From: Bacillus wiedmannii | GTDB taxonomy: Bacteria > Bacillota > Bacilli > Bacillales > Bacillaceae_G | DNA length: 64,000 nt | Assembly: GCF_001583695.1 (NCBI RefSeq) | Contig: NZ_LOBC01000028.1 | Location: 1 to 64,000 of the forward strand | Direction of reading: 5' to 3' | Part shown: positions 33,760 through 43,926 of the stretch, one piece after another | How positions within the stretch are numbered: the stretch's first letter is position 1 | Layout: each line of letters begins with the position of its first letter | The notes under the pieces: model-generated | Databases searched by the model: none | Seen by the model: the letters and a program-made list of their open reading frames with translations, nothing else | What the model was told of the DNA's origin: nothing | Position numbers and translations under genes: made by a program

Positions 33760-34841
33760 ATGGGAAAGCAAACAAGCAAAGCTAAAATTTTTTTCGGATT
33801 CGTAATCACCGCAGCTCTAGTAACTACAACGATAGTAGGCACAGCAAACGCACAAACAACTACGAATAACTATAAAGTAGCTGGCAATGCGAACACTGTA
33901 TTTACAGATGTACCAAAGGACCACTGGTCAAAAGATGCTATTGATTACTTAGCGGCAGCAGGGATTTATAAGGGATATGGAAATGAGAAATTTGGTTTTG
34001 GAGACAACATTACTAGAGGACAGGTAGCTTCTTTAGTCAATCGACATTTAGGTTTAATAGCAGACGATAAACAAGGAAATATGTTTAGTGATATTACAAA
34101 TCATATGTTTGAAAAAGATATTAAAGCCATTGCGAAAGCTGGAATTATGACAGGTGATGGAACAGGTACATTTCGTCCAGATGATGTATTAACTCGATAT
34201 GAGATGGCAGTAATATTACAAAGAGCATTTCATTTAGAATTTAAAGGACAAGAGAAATTTAAAGCCGTACCAAAAGGTCAGTGGGCTTATGAAGCTGTAA
34301 ATACACTGCGTAGTAACCGTATAGCACAAGGTGACGATGCGGGTAATTTTAATGGAAACATGATTGTGAAGCGTGAGCAGTATGCACAATTTTTCTATAA
34401 TGCAATAGCAAAAAACAGAGATTATAATTTCAACATCAATTCAAAAGAAGAACTGAAACAAATGTTAACAACAGCTTTACAGAATGGGACGTTTGGTCCA
34501 TTAAATTAGATGCACTAGGTAAAGATATATCTGAGGTGAAAAAAGAATATGGAGCGCCTGATGTTTGGAAGCAAGCACCATGTACAGAATGTGATGCACC
34601 TAATACAGCGGTATACGGCGATTATAATATTGACATGTACCCTTCGGACGCTAGATATATATAGGTACAAATGGATATCACTATCAATGAATTAAAAGAG
34701 TGGTTTGGTGAACCAGATGGAATCGGAGCGGATATGACTAGTGAAGGCTTTATATATAATCGAGGAAGCTATTCTCTTTATTCCAGCTTCTCTGATGGTT
34801 ATATTCAACGCGCTGAAATATCTAAAAATGAACATCATTAA
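33760..34841 (+). pseudogene. SLH-domain surface protein with broken C-terminal domain
   Basis: The open part (33760-34509, 249 residues) has a signal peptide (ends near ANAQT) and three SLH repeats (TDVPKDHWSKDAIDYLAAAG, MFSDITNHMFEKDIKAIAKAG, FKAVPKGQWAYEAVNTLR), which anchor to secondary cell-wall polymer. Beyond a frameshift near 34500 the second half continues as LDALGKDISEVKKEYGAPDV, TECDAPNTAVYGDYNIDMYP and NELKEWFGEPDGIGADMTSE, a DUF4309-like domain with a TA-repeat slip and further break. AAACTGGGGAGG precedes the ATG. Confidence 0.8.
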
Positions 34842-34880
34842 TACGTTACAGACAATATAAAATATATAAAGCATAAAAAA

Positions 34881-34911
34881 TCCTTCAAGAACGTGCCTTT
34901 CCTTGAGGGGT
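34881..34911 (+). terminator. Terminator of the SLH gene
   Basis: TCCTTCAAG and CTTGAGGGG stem followed by TTTTATTTT. Confidence 0.7.
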
Positions 34912-34983
34912 TTTATTTTGTTCCTATCTATTATAATACAAAGCTGTAAAACTACTACTGATTAAAGTTTCACTTTATTTTTC

Positions 34984-35433
34984 TTAGTGCTCCGCATTCC
35001 ATTCACTTAAATACGTTGCGTATTCTAGTTCATCTGGATCATCATCTAGCATAGAAATAAACTCTAATTTATTTCCATCACAATCTAGAAAATATACGCT
35101 TGCAGCTGGCATCCACCTTTGGACAATCGGCTCTTGGTTTCCTTTTCCCTGACTCCCTACTACCTCTATTCCACGTTTCTCTAACCATAATTTTGAAGCA
35201 TTTAAAAACTCTAAATCTACACGAAAGGCGAAGTGTTTCGTCTCAAACTCTTCATTCATATGCATTTCCCATAACCCGAGCATTTGCTCTTTACTTTCTC
35301 CTACCCAAAAGAATGCAACTCGTCTTTTCGATAGTCTTTTTGCTAATGCTAAACCTAACTTATTTTGATAGAAATCTATCGCCTTTTCTAAATTTCTTAC
35401 ATGTAAATGAGTTTCATATATGCTTTGTATCAT
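34984..35433 (-). CDS. VOC-superfamily (glyoxalase/bleomycin-resistance-like) protein
   Basis: A 149-residue protein with the paired beta-alpha-beta layout of the VOC fold: YETHLHVRNLEKAIDFYQNKLGL at the start and ASVYFLDCDGNKLEFISM at the end. The candidate metal ligands (His in HLHV, His in KHFAF, Glu in KLEFI) are present. Substrate unknown. AAGGAG precedes the ATG. Single gene, convergent to the SLH gene. Confidence 0.85.
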   Translation of the reverse strand: MIQSIYETHLHVRNLEKAIDFYQNKLGLALAKRLSKRRVAFFWVGESKEQMLGLWEMHMNEEFETKHFAFRVDLEFLNASKLWLEKRGIEVVGSQGKGNQEPIVQRWMPAASVYFLDCDGNKLEFISMLDDDPDELEYATYLSEWNAEH

Positions 35434-35760
35434 TATATATTTCTCCTTCCCCTACATTCTGATTTTTTAAAATATGTTTTGTTTTTATCATACAAATATT
35501 TATATTTTTAAGCATCCTACTTTTGTATCATTGTTCTTTCCTTCAAATGTATAGGTATCCAGCTTTAACGAATACCCCAACGCTGGAATTCAATACAATG
35601 AAACTAGTGAGGTTTTATTCCCCCACACTAATCATGCTTTTATGGAAAATTGACTCTCACCTTCTTTCCTCCCATTAGAAGCTTTACTGCCCACAAATAG
35701 CAGGGTAAAAATTCTATTTACATTCATAAATTTTTATAATGTAATAAGATTAACATCTTA
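35434..35760. other. Intergenic region without a supported gene
   Basis: Only short inverted sequences (ACTAGTG...CACTAAT) are seen; a promoter for the DUF4279 gene is likely near the right end. Confidence 0.5.
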
Positions 35761-35781
35761 CTAATAAGAGGAGGAACCATT

Positions 35782-36210
35782 CTGGATAAAACCAAAGTTA
35801 TGGCTTATTTTAGTGCAACGGGTGATGTATTTCCTGTTGAAGCAATTACCAATGCCCTACGTATCGAGCCTACAAGAACTTATAAAAAAGATGATGTTGT
35901 TGCAAGACGTGATAATCCGAATCTTGTATCCACCAAAACCCTATATAGAAAAGAGACGGATTGGACTTTAAGCACTGGCTATCAAGAATCATACGATATA
36001 AATAATCAGTTACATGTTATTCTACAATCTCTTGAAGGAAAAACAGAGCAATTAAAACATCTCAAGAAGAAGTATGGTTTACAGTTTCTTTTTATGGTAG
36101 TAATTCAAGTGGAGAATAACGAATCACCTGCAATGTATTTACAAAAAGAGATTATTGATTTTGCTAGTTTCATTCAAGCAGAAATTCATTTTGATCTATA
36201 TATTTCCTAA
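35782..36210 (+). CDS. DUF4279 protein with probable non-ATG start
   Basis: A protein of about 142 residues: KVMAYFSATGDVFPVEAITNALRIEPTRTYKKDD at the start, then TDWTLSTGYQESYDINNQLH and FDLYIS at the end, matching the DUF4279 family. The first ATG (35800) lies 25 bases after the GAGGAGG site; CTG at 35782 is seven bases from it and restores the usual KTKVM lead of the family, with ATT at 35779 as an alternative. Function unknown. Confidence 0.75.
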   Translation: MDKTKVMAYFSATGDVFPVEAITNALRIEPTRTYKKDDVVARRDNPNLVSTKTLYRKETDWTLSTGYQESYDINNQLHVILQSLEGKTEQLKHLKKKYGLQFLFMVVIQVENNESPAMYLQKEIIDFASFIQAEIHFDLYIS

Positions 36211-36214
36211 AAAC

Positions 36215-36250
36215 AAAAACGCTATTGATATTGGCATCAACAGCGTTTTT
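36215..36250. terminator. Bidirectional terminator
   Basis: AAAAACGCTATTGAT pairs with ATCAACAGCGTTTTT. It separates the DUF4279 gene from the convergent NETI gene. Confidence 0.85.
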
Positions 36251-36308
36251 TCATGTAACTATTTGTTTTATCTTATTTGTACCTGAAAGCAATTTTTTAT
36301 ATAACTTA

Positions 36309-36509
36309 TTACTTCAATTTCCCCTCAAAGACAATCTTTCTACCGCACGGTTCAACTTCTGTTTTGCCGTTTTTCTTCACTTCATGAAAGATTGGTTCTT
36401 CCATACGACGAGACGGTGCGTAGCCTTCTTGTTCCATACGTGCTAAGCAGTCTGTAATTGTTTCGTTTTCGAGTACTTCAAATTTCTTTTTATTAGGTTG
36501 TTTTGTCAT
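36309..36509 (-). CDS. NETI-motif protein
   Basis: A 66-residue basic protein with [30 protein letters not shown], carrying the N-E-T-I motif that names the family. Function unknown. Its start lies 17 bases inside the end of the MFS gene, so it is translated with it. Confidence 0.85.
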   Translation of the reverse strand: MTKQPNKKKFEVLENETITDCLARMEQEGYAPSRRMEEPIFHEVKKNGKTEVEPCGRKIVFEGKLK

Positions 36510-37689
36510 GCCCTAACCTACTTTCTATTTTTCTTGATGCGAATTGATTCTTCATGTAGACCATATATACCATTGCGAGAATTCCCATTATAATCATAAC
36601 CGCAATAAAAAAGCTTGTATACTGTATTTTTTCTATAAATACGCCTCCTAATACAGGTCCCATAATACTTCCTAAACTAAAGGCGATTCCAGATAATATA
36701 TTACCTGCTGGTAGTAAGTGCCTCGGTAATAAATCTGTCATAAATCCAAGACCTAATGAGAAGCACGATCCAATGACCATACCCGCTAACAGCATACAGG
36801 CAAAGACGATCCAGTAATATTGATCAAATACTGCTGCAAGTAGGAAAATACCTGTACTTACGCTGAACGTCCACGTTAAAATACGATCTCTTCCATATTT
36901 ATCACTTAATATACCGAGTGGAATTTGTGTAATAATGCCCCCAACTGCAAACGCTGGTAATAAGAAGGATACATCTGAAACAGACCATCCTTTACGAAGC
37001 CCGTATACTGGCAAGTTACTATTTAACATTGCTTCCAGTACGCCATATGCAAGTGGTCCTAGTAATGCAATCCAACCTAATCCAACAACTTGTTTATAAC
37101 GAGAAATTGATGATTCACTCTCCACTTCTCTTTCATCTTGCGCCGGGAATGCATTTTTCGTTGGAAGTAATAATAGCCAACCTATTAAGCAAAGTATAGT
37201 AGATATAATAAATGGTGTTGCAAGACCGTACTGCACAGTGCTTGCTAAATACGGGCCAACAGCAAAACCAATTCCGAAGAATACACCGTATATCGATACT
37301 TGTCTCCCTATTTTACTCGGGTCTGATGTTGTCGTAATCCATGTTTGTGTTCCGACATGAAGCATATGATCTCCGACTCCAACTAGAAATCTAAGAATAA
37401 ACCATACCCAAAATGAAAAAGTTTGTGTAAAAAAGAATAATGAAATAATAACGAGAAACCCACCAATAACGATAATTGGCTTCATTCCAAACTTTTGCAT
37501 CGGTTTTTCAAGAAACGGTGAAATAACTAATATCCCAATGTATAATGCCGTCGCATGAATACCGTTAATACTTGAACTAACCCCTTCTTGTTCAAAAATC
37601 ATTGCAATGGCAGGTAAAAGCATCCCTTGTGATAAACCCGAGATTGCTACAATTCCAACCATAATCCAAAAAGTAAAACGCATCGACAT
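36493..37689 (-). CDS. MFS transporter
   Basis: A 398-residue membrane protein with about twelve helices. The family signature lies in the loop between helices 2 and 3 and its repeat ([13 protein letters not shown] in the second half). [15 protein letters not shown] and [12 protein letters not shown] correspond to helices 4-5. The start at 37689 follows GGAGAGGG. Substrate unknown; drug or metabolite export is plausible. Confidence 0.85.
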   Translation of the reverse strand: MSMRFTFWIMVGIVAISGLSQGMLLPAIAMIFEQEGVSSSINGIHATALYIGILVISPFLEKPMQKFGMKPIIVIGGFLVIISLFFFTQTFSFWVWFILRFLVGVGDHMLHVGTQTWITTTSDPSKIGRQVSIYGVFFGIGFAVGPYLASTVQYGLATPFIISTILCLIGWLLLLPTKNAFPAQDEREVESESSISRYKQVVGLGWIALLGPLAYGVLEAMLNSNLPVYGLRKGWSVSDVSFLLPAFAVGGIITQIPLGILSDKYGRDRILTWTFSVSTGIFLLAAVFDQYYWIVFACMLLAGMVIGSCFSLGLGFMTDLLPRHLLPAGNILSGIAFSLGSIMGPVLGGVFIEKIQYTSFFIAVMIIMGILAMVYMVYMKNQFASRKIESRLGHDKTT

Positions 37690-37771
37690 CCTTTTCCCTC
37701 TCCTTCTCACGCTTTCCACTTTTCATTATAAACTGTTTCTCCAAATGCGTGTACGAATATTATGAATAAAA

Positions 37772-37804
37772 AAGAAGCTAAAAGAATGAACCTTTTAGCT
37801 TCTT
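37772..37804 (-). terminator. Terminator after the His/Tyr-rich small protein
   Basis: AAGAAGCTAAAAG and CTTTTAGCTTCTT form a 13-base stem that overlaps the stop codon at 37803. Confidence 0.85.
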
Positions 37805-38036
37805 ATCCTTCCCATACTTGAGCTTTCACATTGTTATGGAATTGCTTGAAATACGGATGTTTATAAAAAGCAGTTTCATACACGTATTGCTGTGCATGAG
37901 CAATTGGTGGCTGCGGGTATTGCATTTGTAAAGGAACTACAGCTGGTGAAACTTGCATATACATCGGAGCTATCATTATTTTTGTATATAAGTGATGATT
38001 ATATGGCGAATGCGCAATTAAGAACGGATGATGCAT
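37803..38036 (-). CDS. Small His/Tyr/Pro-rich hypothetical protein
   Basis: A 77-residue protein with HHPFLIAHSPYNHHLYTK, APMYMQVSPAVVPLQMQYPQ and AFYKHPYFKQFHNNVKAQ segments. The composition resembles small spore-coat or surface-associated proteins, but no family is recognised. GGGGAG precedes the ATG. Confidence 0.6.
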   Translation of the reverse strand: MHHPFLIAHSPYNHHLYTKIMIAPMYMQVSPAVVPLQMQYPQPPIAHAQQYVYETAFYKHPYFKQFHNNVKAQVWEG

Positions 38037-38102
38037 GGATAATCTCCCCTTTTACCTACAATGTTATAGTATATGCAATACCTCTCATTTCGGGGATTAT
38101 TT

Positions 38103-38999
38103 CTATTCTAACCAGTCCTCTACATGTTTTATAAATACATCTAAGCAGTCTATAAACGGTGAGTGTCCGCAATCTTCTAATATCTTCAACTCTGCATTCA
38201 GTAAATGTTTTGCTAATTCCTCACCGACTACTTGCGGTACGACGTAATCTCTGTCACCTTGTATGACGAGTGTTGGAGCTTTAATATGATGAATTTGCTT
38301 ATTTCCCTCTACAACCCCGTTATGTTCATCCGAAATATTAAATGTAATGAGCGCATAATTTACATCCACGAAATTACGTTGCGTTAACATATCATCTAAA
38401 TACTTTTCATAACGATCCGGTTCCGGTTGATTATGTGTATATATTAATAGATTCCATACTGTTCGGTAATATAATTTATTCATATTTTTTATCGCGTCTA
38501 GCACCGGTGCAATTTGTACGGGATCTTGCGCGATTTCTTCCTTCGTCTTTACTAAACTTGATACGATTGGCTGCCCGTTTATATCTTTTTTAAAAATTGG
38601 ATATCCCTTCATGCCCACTGATTCTACTAAAATTAACTTTTCGACAAACGTTGGATGATTTGCTGTAAATTGCATCGCAACACCCCCGCCCATTGACCAG
38701 CCCATTAATGAAAATTTTTCTAGTTTTAATTGATCGATAAATAGTTTTACATCTATTGCAAAGTCTTGTAATGAATCTATCGATTGATTATATGTTGATT
38801 GGCCAAATCCTCTTAAATCAAGAGCGTAAATATGGTATCGGTCTTGCAGCTTTTCAATTACTAAATCCCAATGTTGTGACGACGTCATGTTCCCGTGAAT
38901 GAGTACAAGAATTTCTGTATTTTGCCTTCCAACTTCCTGATACGCAATCGTTTCTCCGTTCGATAGTGAAACAAACTCCATTGTTGCAGGCTTAATCAT
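38103..38999 (-). CDS. Alpha/beta-hydrolase
   Basis: A 298-residue protein with the alpha/beta-hydrolase core: oxyanion LIHGNMTSSQHW, nucleophile elbow GWSMGGG, acid QGDRDYVVP and base DCGHSPF. The start at 38999 follows GGGGG; an earlier ATG lacks spacing. Substrate unknown. It is divergent from the MarR gene. Confidence 0.9.
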   Translation of the reverse strand: MIKPATMEFVSLSNGETIAYQEVGRQNTEILVLIHGNMTSSQHWDLVIEKLQDRYHIYALDLRGFGQSTYNQSIDSLQDFAIDVKLFIDQLKLEKFSLMGWSMGGGVAMQFTANHPTFVEKLILVESVGMKGYPIFKKDINGQPIVSSLVKTKEEIAQDPVQIAPVLDAIKNMNKLYYRTVWNLLIYTHNQPEPDRYEKYLDDMLTQRNFVDVNYALITFNISDEHNGVVEGNKQIHHIKAPTLVIQGDRDYVVPQVVGEELAKHLLNAELKILEDCGHSPFIDCLDVFIKHVEDWLE

Positions 39000-39133
39000 C
39001 ACAAGTTCCCCCATTCTTTTTAATAGAAAGAAAATTCTTTACTTACTTAAAGAATAGCATACAGAATATACGTTCGCAACATAAAACCTATACGAAATTT
39101 TTACATAAATCAACATGTCTATTACTAGACAAT

Positions 39134-39168
39134 TATAATGAAAAAGTATATAGTTAGCTAGGTAACTA
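39134..39168 (+). promoter_or_regulatory. Promoter -10 and MarR-type operator
   Basis: TATAAT at 39134-39139 is followed by the inverted repeat TAGTTA-GCTAGG-TAACTA (39151-39168) before the ribosome binding site. This is a good place for autoregulation by the MarR protein. Confidence 0.6.
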
Positions 39169-39188
39169 ATTTGAAAGGATCAAAATAC

Positions 39189-39605
39189 ATGGACGAAAAA
39201 CAACATTTTTTTCACATTGTCAGCCAGACTTCTCGCAAGTTTACGAAGAAATTTAATGAACGCGTATCTCCCACTGGGTTATTTAGTGCGCAATGGGCTG
39301 TTATTTTCCGCATCAATCAAACTGGTTCTTGTACACAAACAGAGTTATGCCAGTATTTAAATGTTGAATCACCAACGATGACTCGTACGTTAACACGTAT
39401 GGAAACGATGGGATGGATTATTCGTACAGAAGGAAAAGATCGCCGTGAGAAGCTTATTTCTTTATCGGAAACAGCGATAAAAATGATTCCGGTATGGCAA
39501 GAAGAAGTTGATACTTTCGAAGAAAAAACACTAGAAAGTATTAACGAAGATGATTTACATCAAGCATTTGAAGTGTTACAAAAAATCATTAAAAATTTAG
39601 ATTAA
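39189..39605 (+). CDS. MarR-family transcription regulator
   Basis: A 138-residue regulator: SPTGLFSAQWAVIFRINQTG, TQTELCQYLNVESPTMTRTL, TRMETMGWIIRTEGKDRREK. The winged-helix DNA-binding domain and the D-R-R-E wing are clear. The start at 39189 follows GAAAGG. It lies nine bases or so before an MFS exporter, matching the B. subtilis YwoH-YwoG arrangement; it probably represses that exporter and itself. Confidence 0.9.
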   Translation: MDEKQHFFHIVSQTSRKFTKKFNERVSPTGLFSAQWAVIFRINQTGSCTQTELCQYLNVESPTMTRTLTRMETMGWIIRTEGKDRREKLISLSETAIKMIPVWQEEVDTFEEKTLESINEDDLHQAFEVLQKIIKNLD

Positions 39606-39620
39606 ATTGGAGGGATGACG

Positions 39621-40820
39621 ATGCAAAGTGAGAAACTTTGGACGAAGGATTTCCTCGGAACTTGTTTTAGTAGTCTATTTCTCTTCTTAACATTTTACAT
39701 GCTTATGACTACTCTGCCTGTCTATGTAATAGACGGCCTAAAAGGAAAACCTGAGGAAATTGGTTTAGTTGCAACTGTTTTTCTTATTTCATCTGTTTTA
39801 TGTAGACCATTTACAGGTAAATGGCTCGATGATTTAGGAAGAAAGAAAATATTATTTATTTCACTTTCATTATTTTTAGCTGCTACTGTTATGTATTTCG
39901 GTGCGCAAAGTTTATTTTTATTACTTGCCCTTCGCTTCTTACATGGTATTGGGTTCGGTATGGCAACGACAGCAACTGGTACGATTGTCACAGATGTTGC
40001 GCCTGCTCATAGACGAGGCGAAGCACTTGCCTATTTCGGCGTATTCATGAGTCTGCCGATGGTAATTGGTCCTTTTTTAGGTTTAACAATTATTTCTCAT
40101 TTTTCATTTACTGTACTATTTATCGTTTGTTCCGTATTTTCATTGCTTGCATTTTTATTAGGACTACTTGTAAATATTCCGCATGAAGCACCAGTGAACA
40201 AACAAAAACGAGAAAAAATGAAATGGAAGGACTTAATTGAACCATCCTCTATTCCGATTGCTCTAACAGGATTTGTTTTAGCCTTTTCTTATAGTGGCAT
40301 TTTATCCTTTATTCCTATTTATGCGAAAGAGATCGGTTTAGGAGAAGTTGCTAGTTACTTCTTTATTGTATACGCACTCGTTGTTGTAATTTCTCGTCCA
40401 TTTACAGGAAAGATTTTTGATCGCTTCGGTGAAAATGTACTTGTTTACCCTGCTATCATTATTTTCACAATTGGGATGTTTATTTTAAGCCAAGCACAAA
40501 CTTCATTTTGGTTCCTTGGCGCAGGTATGCTAATCGGTTTAGGCTACGGGACATTAATTCCTAGCTTCCAAACGATTGCAATTTCTGCCGCTCCAAACCA
40601 CCGACGTGGTTCTGCGACAGCTACTTACTTCTCATTCTTTGATAGTGGTATTGGCTTTGGTTCTTTCATTTTAGGTATCGTCGCAGCGAAATCCAGTTAC
40701 CATAATATGTATTTTATCGCAGCTATTATCGTTGCCTTCACTTTACTTCTATATTATGGATTACACGGACGAAAACAAAAATTCAAGAAACAGCATACAG
40801 ATGAAAAAGTTTCCGCTTAA
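39621..40820 (+). CDS. MFS transporter (YwoG-like)
   Basis: A 399-residue, twelve-helix transporter. KWLDDLGRKKILF is the helix 2-3 signature, GKIFDRFGENVLV its second-half repeat and LRFLHGIGFGMATTA helix 4. The start at 39621 is seven bases after GGAGG. Coupling with MarR suggests efflux of a toxic compound. Confidence 0.88.
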   Translation: MQSEKLWTKDFLGTCFSSLFLFLTFYMLMTTLPVYVIDGLKGKPEEIGLVATVFLISSVLCRPFTGKWLDDLGRKKILFISLSLFLAATVMYFGAQSLFLLLALRFLHGIGFGMATTATGTIVTDVAPAHRRGEALAYFGVFMSLPMVIGPFLGLTIISHFSFTVLFIVCSVFSLLAFLLGLLVNIPHEAPVNKQKREKMKWKDLIEPSSIPIALTGFVLAFSYSGILSFIPIYAKEIGLGEVASYFFIVYALVVVISRPFTGKIFDRFGENVLVYPAIIIFTIGMFILSQAQTSFWFLGAGMLIGLGYGTLIPSFQTIAISAAPNHRRGSATATYFSFFDSGIGFGSFILGIVAAKSSYHNMYFIAAIIVAFTLLLYYGLHGRKQKFKKQHTDEKVSA

Positions 40821-40827
40821 CATGAAT

Positions 40828-40859
40828 AAGGAAAGTAAACTTCCCCGTTTACTTTCCTT
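40828..40859 (+). terminator. Terminator of the marR-MFS operon
   Basis: AAGGAAAGTAAAC and GTTTACTTTCCTT stem followed by ATTTTG. Confidence 0.85.
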
Positions 40860-40921
40860 ATTTTGTATTTCTTTTAATAGAAGCGTATACTTATAATAGA
40901 AATAAAAAAGGAGGGACCGAT

Positions 40922-42181
40922 ATGAAACTTAAAAAATCTCCCCTACTCTTACTCATAATCACATTCATATTTGTAATTACAGGGCTCGGTTTTACATACT
41001 TCAAACATAATAAAACAATCCCATCGAAAAATAACGTGACGAAGAAAAATTGGTTAGATGATCCTTACTTACGTTGGTCGTACACACATATGAAAGAATT
41101 CACTTTAATTAACGAGGTAAATAATAACCCGGATCACGTTTCCCACTTCTCTACCACATCGCAAAACTTAGACGATTTTGCTGTGGAGCGTAGATTTGGA
41201 AATACAACTCCTCTAAAAAAACTTTTAGACGATAACAAAACGGATGCTTTTGTCGTTGTACATAATGGACAACTTGTTTATGAACGATATTTCAATGGAT
41301 ATAACGAGAGTGAACCTCATGGCATGGCTTCATTAGCAAAGGTCTTTACCGGAGCAATTATACAATCTCTCGCTGAAGAAAACCGTATTGACTTAGAAAA
41401 AACAGCTGACGCATATATAAAAGAATTAAAAAATACACCGTTCGGTAATGCCACACTTCAGCAATTAATGGATATGCAAGTTTCTGTAGAATACCCTACT
41501 CATGGATATGAACATCCAGCGTTAGAAAATCAAGATGCACAACTATATTTAGCTAGCAATATTTTACCACGCGGTAAAAACTACGACGGTCCGATGAAAA
41601 TTTATGATATGTTACGAGAAGCAGAAGAAACTGCACCGCCTGGTTCCGATTTTTCTTACGATAACGGATCAGCGGAAACACTCGCTTGGGTGATTCGAAC
41701 GATCACTGGTAAATCATTAGCTGAAAATGTTAGCGAACAAATATGGTCTCAAATTGGTATGGAAGAAAACGCGTATTATGTTACAGATGAAACGAAAATA
41801 GAGCAAGCAAGCGCTGGCTTAAATGCAACTGCTAGAGATATGGCTAGATTCGGGCAATTACTATTAAACAACGGGGAATATAACGGAAAACAAATTCTCC
41901 CTTCTTCTATTACTGAAGATATAAAAAATGTCCAAGAAGGTGAACTTGCAGTTGGCCCTGGGGCTTCCATTTCTTATCATAATCAATGGTGGATTCCGCA
42001 CAATGAACAAAGTGCTTTTGAAGTGTTAGGTAGTTACGGACAAACACTTTACATCGATCCAAAAGCAAATATGGTCATTGTCCACTTCTCTTCTAACGCT
42101 ACGCCAAGTAATGAAATACATTCAGTCTACTCAAATATGTATATTGATATTGCACATCATTTAGAGAATCTTCCACAGTAG
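40922..42181 (+). CDS. Serine beta-lactamase-like hydrolase, membrane-anchored
   Basis: A 419-residue protein with an N-terminal membrane anchor (LLLLIITFIFVITGLGF). The serine motif is GMASLAKVFTG (S-x-x-K), followed by a Tyr motif in FSYDNGSAE and a late GSYGQTLY. It fits the class C/6-aminohexanoate-dimer-hydrolase-like group. It is probably an outward-facing esterase or peptidase rather than a resistance enzyme. AAAGGAGGG precedes the ATG. Confidence 0.85.
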   Translation: MKLKKSPLLLLIITFIFVITGLGFTYFKHNKTIPSKNNVTKKNWLDDPYLRWSYTHMKEFTLINEVNNNPDHVSHFSTTSQNLDDFAVERRFGNTTPLKKLLDDNKTDAFVVVHNGQLVYERYFNGYNESEPHGMASLAKVFTGAIIQSLAEENRIDLEKTADAYIKELKNTPFGNATLQQLMDMQVSVEYPTHGYEHPALENQDAQLYLASNILPRGKNYDGPMKIYDMLREAEETAPPGSDFSYDNGSAETLAWVIRTITGKSLAENVSEQIWSQIGMEENAYYVTDETKIEQASAGLNATARDMARFGQLLLNNGEYNGKQILPSSITEDIKNVQEGELAVGPGASISYHNQWWIPHNEQSAFEVLGSYGQTLYIDPKANMVIVHFSSNATPSNEIHSVYSNMYIDIAHHLENLPQ

Positions 42182-42190
42182 TGGAAGATT
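42167..42190 (+). terminator. Terminator overlapping the hydrolase stop
   Basis: AATCTTCCAC and GTGGAAGATT, loop AGTA, then TTTCTTATT. Confidence 0.8.
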
Positions 42191-42235
42191 TTTCTTATTA
42201 GGGTGTTTTATTTGAAGCCACTATCCTCATCAAAG

Positions 42236-43024
42236 TTATTCATCATTAAACTTTTTATTAGCAATCCAATAATTTGTTACGAAGAGTGTCAATAAAATCC
42301 AAATAATCGTTAGTAGTACATTGATCATTGCGGTTGCATTCACTTCCCCTGTGACCAACGTTTCCATTGCATGTTTACTCATACTGGCTGGATTAACCTG
42401 ATCTACTATTGGAATCAAACCGACGATTATTCTACAAGCTAAAAGAAAAGCAATTGAAATTAGCGCAATAATACCTTGACTGTGAAAAATAGCACTTATC
42501 ATAGTTGTGAAAGATACGATAAAAAGAACCCAAATTAAATAAAATAGTAATCCAGTAATCATGTACGAAAACGGAACAACAGTAAAAAGATAGTTTGTAT
42601 ATAGATAAGAGGTAAAGTATCCAATCATTACACTAAGCGCTACTATTACATAATTTGATACTATTTTCCCAGCTATATACGAAGTAACCGTAACAGGTCT
42701 TGTTAAAATAAAGGCTAACATACCGTTAGCTTTATCTGTTTGAATGGCACCCATCATAGAGATTACTAGAATCATAAGTCCGAGCTGATCAAACTGAGAC
42801 CCCAAAGTACTCGCTAGTACTTCGCCTCCTTTTTGTGATGTCATACTTGGATCGATGGTAATTCCCTGTCCTCCACCTAATGCCTCCAAAATTGATGGTA
42901 AGTAATGCGTTACTATTGGCTGTGTTGCCCCTAAAAATATAAAAACAATTGGTAGCCAAATCACCTTAAAATCACGTAACATTTGAACACATTCTTTTTT
43001 TATCAATACCATTAGATTATTCAT
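42236..43024 (-). CDS. ABC-2 type permease (YxlG-like)
   Basis: A 262-residue membrane protein with about six helices, beginning MNNLMVLIKKECVQMLRDFK, with KANGMLAFILTRPVTVTSYIAGKIVSNY typical of ABC-2 permeases. It overlaps the ATP-binding gene by ATGA. Order small PLDc_N protein, ATPase, permease matches B. subtilis yxlE-yxlF-yxlG. Confidence 0.88.
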   Translation of the reverse strand: MNNLMVLIKKECVQMLRDFKVIWLPIVFIFLGATQPIVTHYLPSILEALGGGQGITIDPSMTSQKGGEVLASTLGSQFDQLGLMILVISMMGAIQTDKANGMLAFILTRPVTVTSYIAGKIVSNYVIVALSVMIGYFTSYLYTNYLFTVVPFSYMITGLLFYLIWVLFIVSFTTMISAIFHSQGIIALISIAFLLACRIIVGLIPIVDQVNPASMSKHAMETLVTGEVNATAMINVLLTIIWILLTLFVTNYWIANKKFNDE

Positions 43025-43926
43025 TTTTGCACCACCAATTTCAAGAAAATTTCTTCTAAAGTATCGTTGTTTATTTCAAATTTAACGATGTCCACTTTAT
43101 GTTCAAGTGCATTTTGCAGTAACATATTTTTATTTATTTCAATGCTGTCAACCTTCACTTTGACTTTAAGCCCAATTACTTCTACGTCCTTCACATAAGG
43201 CAAATTTTTTACAACGTCAATCCACTCTCGATCTTTAGCTGTAATTTCAATGATTAATTTATTTTCGCTATTGCGGTGCAAAAGCTCAGTAATTGTTGTA
43301 TCTTCTATCTTTGTTCCATCTTTAATCATGACAAATCGTTCACAGATTTCTTCTGCGTCACTTAATATATGGGTTGATAATAAAATAGTCGTATCTTTTT
43401 TTATTTCTTCAATCAGATTTAATACTTCCCTTCTACCTATTGGATCTAATGCAGATACTGGTTCATCCATGACAATAAGCGAAGGCTTATGTAATAATGC
43501 TTGTGCAATACCAAGTCTTTGTTTCATTCCCCCAGAAAAGGTACTCACCTTTGAACCTTCTTCTCCACTTAATCCAACTTTCTCCAAAATTTTTGGTATC
43601 GACTTTGACAATGCTTCTTTTTTCATCCCTGAAAGTTGCCCCATAAACATAAGGGTTTCTCGCGCTGTCATCCAATGAAAAAAATTAGGGTATTGCGGTA
43701 AGTAGCCAATTTCCCTTTTCATTTTTGATATTTTTATCCCATTCAATAACACTTCACCAACATCTGGATTAATAATATCTGAAATCACTTTTATTAATGT
43801 AGATTTCCCTGCTCCATTTGGTCCAATTAACCCTACACATTCCCCTGATTGCAGTTCCATCGAGAAAGTATTGACAGCAATTTTCCCTTTAAATGATTTT
43901 GTTACATTTCTAATCTCTAATTTCAT
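43021..43926 (-). CDS. ABC transporter ATP-binding protein (YxlF-like)
   Basis: A 301-residue ATPase: Walker A GPNGAGKST, signature TFSGGMKQRLG, Walker B LIVMDEP, H-loop LLSTHILS. It overlaps both neighbours by ATGA, so three genes form one unit. Confidence 0.92.
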   Translation of the reverse strand: MKLEIRNVTKSFKGKIAVNTFSMELQSGECVGLIGPNGAGKSTLIKVISDIINPDVGEVLLNGIKISKMKREIGYLPQYPNFFHWMTARETLMFMGQLSGMKKEALSKSIPKILEKVGLSGEEGSKVSTFSGGMKQRLGIAQALLHKPSLIVMDEPVSALDPIGRREVLNLIEEIKKDTTILLSTHILSDAEEICERFVMIKDGTKIEDTTITELLHRNSENKLIIEITAKDREWIDVVKNLPYVKDVEVIGLKVKVKVDSIEINKNMLLQNALEHKVDIVKFEINNDTLEEIFLKLVVQK

